Source: Euglena gracilis
Lineage: Eukaryota > Euglenida > Euglenophyceae > Euglenales
Direction of reading: 5' to 3'
DNA length: 64,000 bases
Assembly (NCBI GenBank): GCA_039621445.1
Contig: CP154954.1
Location: 26,300,954-26,364,953, forward strand
Shown here: one piece after another, positions 23,744 to 34,254 of the stretch
How positions within the stretch are numbered: position 1 is the first letter of the stretch
Layout of the letters: every line of letters begins with the position of its first letter
The notes under the pieces: model-generated
What the model was told of the DNA's origin: nothing
Databases searched by the model: none
Seen by the model: the letters and a program-made list of their open reading frames with translations, nothing else
Position numbers and translations under genes: made by a program

Positions 23744-24010
23744 CAAAAATCTCACCCCGGAGAGATATTTCAGAGTCTGAACTGGGGGGGGGGGGGTGGC
23801 TAATCCTGACCAGTTTGGACCCTTCGCGAGTGAGTAACTTGGGCCTGGCGGGCAGTTGGGGGTTAACCAGAGGTGGGTTGGAAACTCGGGATCTAGTTAC
23901 TCGCGACTGCAAAAAAAAATAACTCCGTGAACGGGGCCAGGGTCATGGTGATAGTCCGCTGGTTCCCCTACCTACCCAGCAGGGGGAGGGCGGGCTCCAA
24001 CTCCCGGGTG
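23744..24010 (+). repeat. Eta repeat, copy 2 (empty site)
   Basis: Second copy of the repeat at 22716-23060, about 950-1,030 bp downstream, lacking the gamma insertion. Confidence 0.8.
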
Positions 24011-24594
24011 GGGGGGGTTCAACCCCCCCCACCAGGCCTTCCCGTTCTGCCCTGCCCATACCCCATCCCCCCCATACCCCCGTACCCTGCCCCATGCGGC
24101 TGCACATCCGCGTGGCAGTTGATGTTTTTTCTGATGCATCATTTCCTGGGCAAATCACACGACATATTGAACTGTCGGAGTGCTCGGGGGGGGGGGGGCA
24201 AGAAGAATAAACCTCAACTGTGTACCGACTTATTGTGTGGGCAGATCGCGCGATTTATGAAACCGTTCCCCAAATGAGCCCCAGAGTATTGCAACACATA
24301 TCCAAATAACACGTCAGTGTTCACTGCCGTTGTGGGATAACTGCAAGGAGCCATTGGAAAGTGCATCACGGATCCCCCCTTTTTCAGCCAACCTCATCAA
24401 CAACATCCCCATACCCTTCCCCCCACCCAAACCCCCACACACCTTCCATACCCGAGGTATGAAGGCCCCACTTTATGTGATATGTGCAAAACTCAGTTGG
24501 GCAATTTAACAGCAAATCTAAAATCAAAGTGGGCCAACTTGCCCAACATGGCCCAACATGGTGGCCCATCGCGATTGGGTACCTGGCCCCAACA

Positions 24595-24867
24595 GCCACC
24601 CCCTCCGCCACACCCTCCGGCACGCCAACCGCTACACCATCGGCCACGCCCACCGCCACGCCGTCGGCCACGCCGTCCGCCACTCCGACAGCCACCCCTT
24701 CCGCCACACCGTCCAGCACACCCTCCGCCACGCCGTCGGCAACCCCGACCGCCACGCCCTCGGCCACACCGTCCGCCACGCCCACCAGCACGCCGTCGGC
24801 GACGCCCACCGCCACGCCATCCGCCACGCCATCCGCCACGCCCACGGCCACTCCTTCAGCTGCCCAG
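24595..24867 (+). CDS. Thr/Pro/Ser array L (exon candidate)
   Basis: 91 codons, preceded by GGCCCCAACAG, a possible 3' splice site, and ending TPSAAQDRA. The 3' flank (CTCCTGGTTCCTGGCACAAG ... AATCATGCTTGAG) is a diverged copy of the flank after arrays F and H. This extends the exon-intron module family to 24-25 kb. Confidence 0.5.
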
Positions 24868-25664
24868 GACAGAGCCCCCCCCTCCTGGTTCCTGGCACAA
24901 GGGCAGCTTTTGGTACCTGGCCTCCCCGACCAGCAATCATGCTTGAGCACCATTAAACACCACTGAATATTTCCCAACTCAAATGCGCAGGCACCCACAC
25001 ACACACAACCAGTGGAAATTTGTTCGTTTTCAGTTGTTGATTGTCGCTGAAAATGAACACCGATTTCATTTTCAGTTGTGTTCAATGATTAAACACAACA
25101 GATCTATTGTCGTCAGTTTCTTTTTCCGTTTTTTCGGAGCGTCGCCCACCTCAAACCATGCCAGACGGGGCTTTTTCATTTCATCTGCCTGTCATCTGTC
25201 GTCATTCTTTCTGGCTTTCCTGCTTTTAGCAAGCAATCCTGGAATTCCAAATTGATGACTCACTTTTTTTTGCCCCGTCTCACTGTTGCCCCAGTGAAGT
25301 TGCCCCAGAGTCTGGTGAGGCATTTTGAACCTTTGCTTCAGCATGTCAGACTGCGGTGCTCAATTTCATTTTTTTTTGATCCGCACTGCCCCAGGTTTGG
25401 TGAAATTGGGCCCGTGGTTTTGGTGGTCAAGCACAGGGTTGTAAAGAAGGGGAATCAAATCTTGTGAGAAATGGTGCCATCTTTTACCTCTCCTTCCAGA
25501 AGTTTAGTGCAGAAGGGATTATTTTCCTCAAAATCTCCACATCAAAAAGTGAATTAAGAGATGATTGGCTCAGAGCTCAACACTACTCTCAACGCTTTTT
25601 TCTCAGTATGCTCTTCTCATTTAGATTATGTTCAACGCTACTTTTCGATCCCAAAGCTCTGCTT

Positions 25665-26050
25665 CTGACCCCACCCCCACCGGCACACCCTCTGCCACGC
25701 CCTCGGCAACCCCGACAGGCACCCCATCCGCCACACCATCTGGCACCCCAACCGCCACGCCTTCCGCCACCCCAACAGCCACTCCCTCCGCCACACCCTC
25801 CGGCACGCCAACCGCCACACCTTCGGCCACGCCCTCGGCCACGCCATCGGCCACGCCGTCCGCCACCCCCACAGCCACCCCATCTGCCACACCGTCCAGC
25901 ACACCCTCCGCCACGCCGTCGGCAACCCCGACCGCCACGCCCTCGGCCACACCGTCCGCCACGCCCACCAGCACGCCGTCGGCGACGCCCACCGCCACAC
26001 CATCCGCCACGCCATCCGCCACGCCCACGGCCACCCCTTCAGCCAGCCAG
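25665..26050 (+). CDS. Thr/Pro/Ser array M (exon candidate with GT donor)
   Basis: About 129 codons opening [13 protein letters not shown] as in array F. It ends ...CCAGCCAG directly followed by GTTGAAAG, the cleanest canonical 5' splice site at the usual array end. In most other arrays the same position reads CAG-GAC. The upstream flank is a diverged relative of those before G and I. Confidence 0.55.
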
Positions 26051-26067
26051 GTTGAAAGCCATCAATG

Positions 26068-26712
26068 TCATTTTTCTGCTTTTGCAAATATTTTGAAGAA
26101 TTTGTTCACATTTAAGTCACAGTCATAAGTTTCGTTTTCTGCAGCATAAACTTCATCTGGAAAGATGTGCTGGTTGTTGTTGTGCAGAACTTTGTACGAA
26201 AATTTCAGGTTGATCCCCTGTCTATGACAGAGCCCACCCATCTCCGATGCAAACGATTCTGCCTCTAGATCCCCATTTCTTGTGGCCTCTTCTTCACTGA
26301 CCACCCCATTCCTGCCGATCACCCCCGTTTTGTATGAACATATGAATCTGCTGGTTGGTATGAATTGACTAGGAGACCAGTTTCTGATGATAAGAGGCAA
26401 TTGTCGGTAAATAGAGGCAAAGTTTTTATGGAATGAAAAATATGACTGCCAACAGGGGCAGAGCGAGGTTGTTTGCAATTGGTTTATCCCGTCCACACTT
26501 CTGCTTAAGGGTTCGCATTCCCCAGGGGCTATTGCAGCCGTCCAAATTGGCAAGTGGAAATCACCTAGTGGACCTCCTGGGTGGTGATCTGCTAGCATGC
26601 TAGCAGGGCTAGCTGGTGGAAATTTTTCCCAGTGGCCTGTGCAAAGCTTTTTGGACCCCCAACACCCCAAAAAAATGTGTTTTGGCGGTTTGGTGAAACA
26701 GCAAAACAACAA
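26068..26712 (-). CDS. Unidentified 214-codon open frame, minus strand
   Basis: An uninterrupted frame of mixed, ordinary amino-acid composition, unlike the repetitive frames around it. The C-terminal half is rich in Asn, Glu, Lys and Tyr, and the middle has aromatic patches. No family was recognised. It lies right after array M on the opposite strand. It may be an exon of a nested gene, a transposon remnant or chance; its start is not supported by context. Confidence 0.25.
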   Translation of the reverse strand: MLFCCFTKPPKHIFLGCWGSKKLCTGHWEKFPPASPASMLADHHPGGPLGDFHLPIWTAAIAPGECEPLSRSVDGINQLQTTSLCPCWQSYFSFHKNFASIYRQLPLIIRNWSPSQFIPTSRFICSYKTGVIGRNGVVSEEEATRNGDLEAESFASEMGGLCHRQGINLKFSYKVLHNNNQHIFPDEVYAAENETYDCDLNVNKFFKIFAKAEK

Positions 26713-27297
26713 ACATTTTGGTGGAACAAAATCAGCCCAAAAGCATTAAAAACCTCATTTTCACCTCGGTGCACAGCACCAGATGAAAAAAGTTTTTCCT
26801 GTTGAGGACTCCCAGACCCCCCCCCCCTGGGGTCCCCCCCCCTGGGGTCTAGCCAGTGGCTTCTTCTAGTTGCTGTTAAAGTGGCCAAGTAGTGGACCCC
26901 TCCCCTGGATCCTAAAACAAAAGCCTGCTCCCATCTATTTACTTCAAAGGTATGCCAGTTGTAACGTGTCTGATGCAAAATGCGTAAAATTATATCAGCA
27001 AGAATATTTATAAGTATATTTTGTTGATATATGCAGTTGCATTTCATCCCCTCCCCAAAGCTGGTTTAAACTGACTGGGCTGGGAAATAAGCGTGGAGAC
27101 ATTGCAAAGGCAAGCCAACGAAAGGGAGCAAAAGGGAGAAACCCAGAATCTATCCTGCATTTGGCAAATGGCATTTAGCCAGTGGTTGGCACATATGTCT
27201 GTTGTTGGTTCTGCCCCGGGACTTTCGCTGCTGGTTTTCAGGGTCAAGGGACATTTTGGTATGCCACCGTTGCTTGTGTCTGGAGCTTCTCTCCTGC

Positions 27298-27463
27298 AAC
27301 CACCCCCACCACCACTCCCTCGGCAACCCCCTCCAGCACGCCGACGGCCACCCCGTCAGCAACGCCCTCCCCGACGCCCACCAGCACGCCGTCGGCAACG
27401 CCCACGACCACACCGTCCGCCACGCCCTCTGGAACGCCCACGGCAACCCCTTCAGCCACCCAG
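27298..27463 (+). CDS. Thr/Pro/Ser array N (exon candidate)
   Basis: About 55 codons starting [12 protein letters not shown] and ending TPSATQ. It is preceded by TTCTCTCCTGCAAC, a pyrimidine tract without a clean AG directly at the border. It has more divergent units ([21 protein letters not shown]) than arrays D-M. Confidence 0.45.
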
Positions 27464-27518
27464 GGCAGAGCCAGTCTGCCTGTCCCTCTTTCATATTCTG
27501 TGTGGCATCCATCGCGCC

Positions 27519-27756
27519 CAGGCTTCTTTTTAAGTCAGAAGACCCCCCCGGGGGTGGGTGGGTGGGTCCGGGCCGGACCCCCATGGGGGGGGGGGTCCCA
27601 CGCAGGAGGCGCCAGGTATACCTTTTCGGCGCGAAGTGCGAAAATTTTTGAAAATTGCCTTTAACGGGCCCGATTTTGGGGTCCCCCCCCCCGGGTCCCG
27701 CGCCACCCTGGGTGGGTGGGGGGGACCCCCCTCCGGGGGTCTTAAAAAGAAGCCTG
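27519..27756. mobile_element. hAT-like MITE (zeta family), complete
   Basis: A 238-bp element with perfect 16-bp terminal inverted repeats, CAGGCTTCTTTTTAAG at the left and its complement at the right. Flanks are an 8-bp direct repeat ATCGCGCC (27511-27518 and 27757-27764). CAG-starting ends plus 8-bp target duplications are the hallmark of hAT elements. The interior holds C/G-run palindromes and the hairpin word GGCGCGAAGTGCG at 27628-27640. No coding capacity. It sits just downstream of array N. Confidence 0.8.
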
Positions 27757-27764
27757 ATCGCGCC

Positions 27765-29343
27765 TGCCTCAAGATTCGTCTTTTTGGCAAGGTCGATGAG
27801 CAAGGTAATGCAAGAGAAATGAAGTTTTGTAAAAAAAAGCAACTTTGAAAGTGTGTGGGCAAGTGATAGGCTGCTGCAGGTAAGGTTGTGTAAAAACCGC
27901 AAAAAGACCCTGAACTTTTGAGAAAGCAATTTTTTGTCCCCAATCAAGGTGATAACACCAAGCGTTGAAGTGGGATAAAAGCCATGTTTTCAGAAAGAAA
28001 ACCCAGACCAATGGAAGAATTTCGTATTAATATGTTTGTTTTAGTTAGTTTGGTGGCCCTCTGGGCTTTGCTGGTTTTAATGTGACTTTTTGCCATCATT
28101 GCATACATACATCTCTTTAAGGACCCCCGGGGGGGGGGTTGCTGGGCTAGGGCTAGAATATTGGGTTGCTAGAAACCTGGCATAGCTGCCCCCCCTTTCT
28201 TCCCGCGGGGGGGGGGGGGGTGGACCCCCCCCAAGGACCCGAAACTCCATGGACTGGAAATCGGAAAAATGCCCAAAAAATACCTGCAAGACACAGTTTG
28301 AATATAATGACGCTGAAACCCCCCAAAAAGGCCCCAAACGCCCCCCCAAACCACTGCATGCTGTATATGGCTTCCACAATGCTGCATGTGCCACATTAGA
28401 TACCTCGTGCTGTGCATTGGGTTTGTGCTAACTTAACAAGATTTAAACAAGCCCTCTTGTGCATACATTTTTAAATGTATTTTTCAATTTTTATCACTGG
28501 AACATGCATTCAGCTTACCTCTAACGTGCATGGCTAGCAGGGCTAGCAGCACCCCCCCCGGGGGGGGGGTGCTGCTGCGGCTGGGCTGGGCCCAAATCGG
28601 GGCTGGCTGCAGCCGCCCCCCCCGGGGGGGGGGGGTTCGCAAAACCTTAGAGAGATGTATGATTGCATAGTGTGCATTTGCAACTTCACATATGTGTGTG
28701 CAAACATGTTCGGGTCCATGTCCATCTCTTTTTTCCAACAGTATTGGCAGCCTCATACTGCTGGGACCCCCAAGGACCAACTCCCAATGTTATGGGGGTT
28801 AATAGTATGAAGCTGCCACAATGCTACATGTGCACACATTAGATACCTCGTTGCTGCATTGGGTTTGTGCTAATGAAGATTTAACAAAGCCCTCTTGTGC
28901 ACCCATTTTTATGTATTTTCAAATTCTTATCACTGGAACAGGCATTCAGTTCCTCTAACGTGCATTATTGAATTTTACAATCTGGAGGGTGGCTCCACCC
29001 CCCCCCCCCCCCCCGCCTGTACTGAGTGGTACCCCCCCCAGAGGGGTTCCTCTATTTATGGCACAATGCATGGAAAAAAATTTTTGACCCAGATCGAACC
29101 CTGGGGGAGCTTCAAAAATAAAATACTCCCCTTCTGATGCAGTCATTGTGCATTGGTGTCCGTCAGGGAGTGGCGGGGACACATTCTGCGTAAGGATGAC
29201 TCCAGGGAGGCGAAAGGTCCCCTGCAGGGCACTTTTGAAGCCAGGCACGCTGACTGTTCTCCCGGCGGCCAAACCTTTGTTCAAGCTTCTGCCTGTCTGT
29301 TGGGTCCAGCAGAACATTTCGAGAGTATTTCCTCGGGATGCTC
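27765..29343. other. Non-coding spacer with internal duplication
   Basis: No exon supported. The words ACATTAGATACCTCG...TGGGTTTGTGCTAA and CCCTCTTGTGCA...TTTTTATCACTGGAACA occur at 28394-28510 and again at 28835-28950, a diverged tandem duplication of about 110 bp, with homopolymer hairpins at 28550-28640 between them. Confidence 0.6.
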
Positions 29344-29632
29344 TCCCATGCCCCCACCCCAACCCTGACGCCGTCCACCACACCGTCCACCACGCCCACG
29401 GCCACCCCCTCGGCAACACCCACCGCCACACCCTCAGCGACGCCGTCCGCCACCCCCACCGCCACGCCCTCGGCCACACCGTCCGCCACGCCTACCGCCA
29501 CCCCGTCCGCCACCCCCACGGCCACACCCTCAGCCACGCCGTCCGCCACGCCCAGCGCCACGCCGTCTGCGACGCCCAGTCCCACCCCGACCGCCACGCC
29601 CTCCGCGACTCCTACGGCCACGCCGTCCACTT
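29344..29632 (+). CDS. Thr/Pro/Ser array O (exon candidate)
   Basis: About 96 codons opening SHAPTPTLTPSTTPS. It shares the [17 protein letters not shown] block with arrays J and K. It ends TPSTFQ before a CAG-GGC sequence. Confidence 0.5.
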
Positions 29633-29773
29633 TTCAGGGCCCCAACCTCCCCCGGGTGCCATTCTCGTTGTCAGATCTCTCCCTTTCACAAAGCTTCAGT
29701 CACTCTGCATTTTGTCCGTCCTTCCCTGCTAACCTCCAGTTGAAGCATAGTATTGTTTCTTCGGAGGTCGGTG

Positions 29774-30226
29774 CTCTGCCCCCACCCCAACCAACACGCC
29801 CTCTGCAACCCCATCCAGTACCCCTACAAGCACCCCGTCCGCCACCCCAACCGCTACCCCAACCGCCAGTCCCTCCGCCACACCCACAGACACGCCGACC
29901 AGCACCCCATCGGGCACCCCAACCACCACCCCAACCGCCACCCCAACCCTGACACCAACGGCCACCCCGTCCGCCACCCCAACAAGTACCCCGTCCGCGA
30001 CCCCCTCCGGCACGCCAACTGCCACGCCGTCCGCCACACCGTCCGGAACCCTGTCGGCCACCCCATCCGCCACGCCCACCGTCACCCCCTCGACCACCCC
30101 CTCCGGCACCCCCACCACCACTCTGTCGGCCACTCCCACTGGCACGCCGTCTGCCACACTGTCCAGTACTCTATCCGCCACCCCAACGGCCACCCTGACT
30201 GACACCCCCTCCGCCACCCCACACAG
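29774..30226 (+). CDS. Thr/Pro/Ser array P (exon candidate)
   Basis: About 150 codons of a looser array with units such as [13 protein letters not shown] and several Leu substitutions for Pro. AGT/AGC serines are mixed with TCN. The frame stays open past the array until a stop at 30246-30248. It lies only 140 bp after array O, so O and P may be neighbouring exons. Confidence 0.5.
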
Positions 30227-30248
30227 GGGGCCGCCGCCAGCACGGTAG

Positions 30249-31440
30249 CCTCCGGCTCCCGTTCATAGTGTACAGCAGTCTGTAGCCGACAAAGCGCGGG
30301 GGATAAGGAAGTACCTCCCCCCTTTTCCAACAACCGGCCTTCTCCAACGACCCCCCCGGTCAATAGCGGTCTTTTTCCAGGTGATCTTTTTTTCACCGGT
30401 TGTTTTCTTTTTTCTTTTTTTCCACCACATTTTGTTTCGACCTCGGTCTTGTCTAACGACCACCCCCCGGTCAGTAGCGATATTTAGTGGTCGTTGGACA
30501 ACCACCAATAGCGTTTTTTTTTTGGCCAGCGAGAAGTTACCTCTCGACCCATGAACCCCCAAACTGACCAAATATAAGTAAGCAAGTAAGTAAGTAAGTA
30601 AATAAGTAAGTAAATAAGTAAGTAAGTAAATAAATAAATAACACCCTCAAATATAACCCCCCACCAAATGTGAAAAACCCCCTTGTCACGTTGGAAATTT
30701 ATCATCTACACACCAATGATCTTGTGACTGGAGTCTGATGGCAACACAAACAAGGGGGGTTATATTGTAAAGGGCATTGCATTTGCCCTGACACAAGAAC
30801 AGGGACTAAAAAAGAAATATGTGTACACCATTCGGCCCCCTCATGTTGCCATTTCAGTCAATTTCAGCCTGGTACAAAAAAAGCACCCAAAATGGCAGTT
30901 CGAAGACGGCCATGTCACTGCTGAAAATGAAATCTCCTGTGCTTTTTTGCCTTGATGCAAAAGATTGGACCAAAACAAATTTTTTTGCTCATTCAACCTT
31001 GGGACCAATCATCTTCAATACCCAGTCCATTGTTTGTGTGGGCGAAGTTGGTGGGGGAATTCTTGGGGAAAAAAAACCCTTTTCTTCACAAAATTTGCTG
31101 GTTCTCAAATGTCTGGCAAAAGGCAGCGTCTTTTTGTTTGTTTTCCTGGTCGACCAAAAATTGTGAACCATTTTTTTGCCTGAAATCCGACACCCAAAAG
31201 GGTCGTCCTATCCCACCCCTCCCCTTCCTTCTTGTAAGGTGTCACCTGGTTTCTGGTAGCGGATCTCTAATTACTTTTATGGGCAGATGTAAGACCCCAT
31301 CGTGGCCGCTGCAACGACCTTCGCAATCTTTTTTTTATAACCTCCCCACCCACATCGCTGCCATGTCGGTCCCCCCATTTTGAGAGAGGCTCCATTGGTT
31401 GGTTGGTTGGTCAACCAAACGGACAGGCCGCTTTCCCCTG
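30249..31440. other. Non-coding spacer with (AAGT)n / (AAAT)n repeat
   Basis: A tetranucleotide repeat at 30575-30640 (AAGT units with AAAT variants) is the only clear feature. No exon supported. Confidence 0.55.
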
Positions 31441-31622
31441 CCTCCGACCTCCACATCGACCGTTTCCCCGACCCCCACCGACACGGCATCCACCACCGAC
31501 ACCGCCACCCCAACCTCGACCCCGACCCCCAGCGCTTCTGCCACCGCAACGCCCACCTCCACCCCCTCCGAGACGGACACCGCCACTCCAACCGCCACCG
31601 AGTCCCCCACCCCCACTCCAAG
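31441..31622 (+). CDS. Thr/Ser/Pro-rich segment Q1 (exon candidate)
   Basis: About 60 codons rich in Thr, Ser, Pro, Ala, Asp and Glu (PTSTSTVSPTPTDTASTTD...). The unit is no longer the strict TPSA tetrapeptide; acidic residues are interspersed. It is preceded by the pyrimidine-rich TTTCCCCTGCCTCCG. Confidence 0.45.
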
Positions 31623-31708
31623 GGGCGCGGCGCTTGGGACAGGAGTCCCCCCAGCAAGCACCTTTCTGGGTGGTGGGCGGGGGGGCATTGCGTGGCGTGG
31701 CGCTCCCG

Positions 31709-32183
31709 CTGACTCGCACCACCACATTGACCGCAACACCGTCGGCCACCGGCACCCCTACGCCCACTGCCACTCCCACCGAGACACTGACACCCACCGG
31801 CACCGACACGCAGACGCCGACTGACACCTCGAGCCGGACCGGCACCGGCACCCGAACCCGCACCATCACTTCCACGCCGACCCCCACCGGCACACCAACT
31901 GCCACCCAAACCCCAACAGTGACCCCGAGCCGTAGCAAGACCATCTCGGGCACCCCGACGCCCACCACCAGCGCCACCCCGACCAAGACCCGCACGCGGA
32001 GCCAGACCCCCACCATCACCGTGACCCGGTCCCGGACCATGTCCCCCACCCCGTCCTACACCGTCACCAGCACGCCGACGGCGACGCCCACCAGGACCAG
32101 CACCATCACCCCGACCTCGACCACGACGAGTACTGCAACAACGACGCGGTCTTCGACAGCCACTCGCACCAGAACTTGGACAA
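31709..32183 (+). CDS. Thr/Arg/Ser-rich segment Q2 (exon candidate)
   Basis: About 158 codons changing from TPTATPTETLTPTG to a basic Thr/Arg pattern (TRTRTITSTPTPT, SRSKTISGTPTPT, TRTSTITPTSTTTSTATT). Several GT donors follow. Ending at 32183 leaves one base and joins in phase with 33636; a perfect GTAAGT also exists at 32192. This region shows the stalk composition shifting from Pro/Ala to Thr/Arg/Ser. Confidence 0.55.
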
Positions 32184-32224
32184 GTGTGTGTGTAAGTGTG
32201 GTTGGGTGGGTGGGTTGGTTTGTC

Positions 32225-32227
<3 letters not shown>

Positions 32228-32266
<39 letters not shown>

Positions 32267-32275
32267 CGCGCGCGA
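32228..32275. repeat. (TG)n(CG)n microsatellite
   Basis: A TG run passes into a CG run, immediately after the donor region of segment Q2, hence probably intronic. Confidence 0.9.
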
Positions 32276-32421
32276 GTGTGGTGCACGCTTTTTTTTGCGC
32301 GCCTATGGATAACAAGTGCACGTTGTGAATTCAGATGCACCGTGTGTTAAAATCAATATGGTGTACATATCTGTATGTCTGTCTTTATATTTTGTATGTT
32401 TGGACAACAGAAGTTCACATA

Positions 32422-32623
32422 ACCCCCCCCAAACAACACCCCCCCCCCCCGTGTGTTATTTGGGCACCCGAACTGGGGCCCCAGGGGGGGGGGTGTTATT
32501 TGGGGGGGGTGCTATTTTCACATGTAAAACCAAAGGAAAACAGGGGGGGTGTTATTTGGGCGAATCGGCCCCCGAGGGGGGTGGTGTGTTATTTGGGGGG
32601 GGGGGGTTGTTTGGTAGGGGGTT
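32422..32623. mobile_element. Alpha-family TA-flanked element, copy 1
   Basis: Flanked by TA at 32420-32421 and 32624-32625, beginning ACCCCC and ending GGGGTT. It shares with copies 2 and 3 the internal words TGTTATTTGGG, GGGGCCCCAGGGG, ACCAAAGGAAAACAGG and CGGCCCCCGAGG. No coding capacity. Confidence 0.7.
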
Positions 32624-32626
32624 TAC

Positions 32627-33635
32627 TCAATGTCATTTTTTTGAGTGAGGCATTTGCTCAGGATCTCATTGGACAGATCGCCTCCAGTTCTGGATTTCAG
32701 TGAGAGATTACCCAGTGTAGATTTCTTTATCCCTCCCCAGAAGTTGAAGAAGCCCGCACCAGCTCATTTGGTGATTATTTTGAAGTTCATATTTTTATTT
32801 TTCTTTGAATGTGAGAAATAATGGCGATGCCCCTACAACGCTTTTGCGTCAAAAGTTGCAGCATATGATGACGATGGCTGGCTGCCCAGCAAGGCGCAGG
32901 TGAATCCTCAAGAGGTAACCCTTGGTCATAGCTTCCTTTCTCCATGGCAAGATGGCAAGGGCTTCCTTTTCACATGACGAGTTTTTTTTTTCTGCAGAGG
33001 TTGTATTTTATGTTTGACTGAGTCAACATTTATATTTGTGCCCATGGGTTGTGGTTTTTACATGAAGACAGGGAGTGAGCTGGTGGAGGAGAGTAGGGAA
33101 AGAAAGCAGACATAAACCTCACTTTCAGCTTTCTGGGCAAAGGAACATTGCCCTTTGAAATAGTTCTTGTGGAAGGCAGGCGCAAAACACTGAAAACGTT
33201 GGCACACATACACAAAATAACCGTCATTTGACCCCTTGGAAAAGGCACCGGTTGCCGAGGCTTTTAAGACCTTCAACGCCTTTCCTTTTTGCGCATTTGT
33301 GCTGCTGTTGGTCCCAGGGCGGCGGGTGATGGGAGTGTATTGTTTTTTGGGGGCATGTGTCTGTTTAGTTCAAAGACCCCCCGGGGGGGGTGGCCTGGGC
33401 CGGATCCCCATGGGCCCCGGAGGCCTGGGTGTGGGTTTTGGTGCAAAGCACCAAAGGTTTTTTTTTGGGAAATGCCCTTAGGCAGCCCGATCTTTTGAAG
33501 GGTCCCCCCAGGAGAGTCCGACGGTTGGGGGTCCAAAAAAAAACCTGGGGAGGGGCGGTGGTTTCTCGCTGGTGGCCGATTTCCTCCCGTTCTGTGCCTC
33601 CATCCCCGCTGCCGGGGCCACTCGTTTCTCTCCAG
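32627..33635. other. Non-coding spacer with a zeta-related element
   Basis: 33370-33545 resembles the hAT-like element at 27519 in layout: a GACCCCCCGGGGGG block, then the perfect hairpin TTTGGTGC-AAA-GCACCAAA at 33437-33455, then GGTCC with an A-run. Its ends are degraded. No exon supported. Confidence 0.45.
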
Positions 33636-33819
33636 CCACGCAGACGTTCATCCCGACGTACACGCCGACCCTGTCCCAGTCCCGTACCCCGACTCGCACC
33701 CGTAGCGCGACCATCACCCGCTCCGTGACGACCACCCGCAGCGCCACGCTCACCGCCACCTCGTCCTCCACCCGCTCCACCTCCATCACCTCCACCGCCA
33801 CTCCCAGTACAACGTCCAG
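33636..33819 (+). CDS. Thr/Ser/Arg-rich segment R (exon candidate)
   Basis: Preceded by GTTTCTCTCCAG, a strong 3' splice site. The first two bases complete a codon with segment Q2. It encodes TQTFIPTYTPTLSQSRTPT, then repeats of T-R-S-A-T and S-T-S-I-T-S. Two ends are possible: 33806 (before GTACAA) or 33819 (before GCTGGC). Composition is high in Thr, Ser and Arg with very little Pro, a transition towards the globular part. Confidence 0.55.
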
Positions 33820-34088
33820 GCTGGCTCGTCTGTGTCCTCGGGATGTGTGCCCAGGGGAGTTGCATTTGCTTTTTTCTTGCACCTTGGTGAGAAGATTTTG
33901 AAGGGAATCGGGTGCGCATTTGTCTGGATCTCTGCCAGCCAAGTTTGGGTATCTCACCACACATATGAAGTGAACAACAAACATTTCCCAAAAAAAACAA
34001 AGTCCAAAGTACAACTGGAGCCATGAATTGCTGGATATTCTGTCGGAAGTCGCTGGATGCATCGGGGCGCCAGAAAATTTTTATCTTA

Positions 34089-34252
34089 CCTCCCCCCCCC
34101 CCCGGGAAACTGTCATGCCCGAGAACCTGTCAGGGTCCCGCCCGGGAAACTGTCAGGGTCCCCGGTACCGGCCAACCTGTCAGTATAGGAAGTTGTCAGG
34201 GTCCCCAGTACTGGCCAACCTGTCAGGTGACAGTTTCCCGGAGGGGGGGGGG
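34089..34252. mobile_element. Delta-family TA-flanked element, complete copy
   Basis: A 164-bp element between TA dinucleotides (34087-34088 and 34253-34254). Left end CCTCCCCC... CCGGGAAACTGTCA is the inverted form of the right end TGACAGTTTCCCGGAGGGG. The interior is a short direct-repeat array around ACTGGCCAACCTGTCAG and GTTGTCAGGGTCC. The same words appear at 5690-5800, 6145-6239 and 12113-12327. Confidence 0.75.
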
Positions 34253-34254
34253 TA

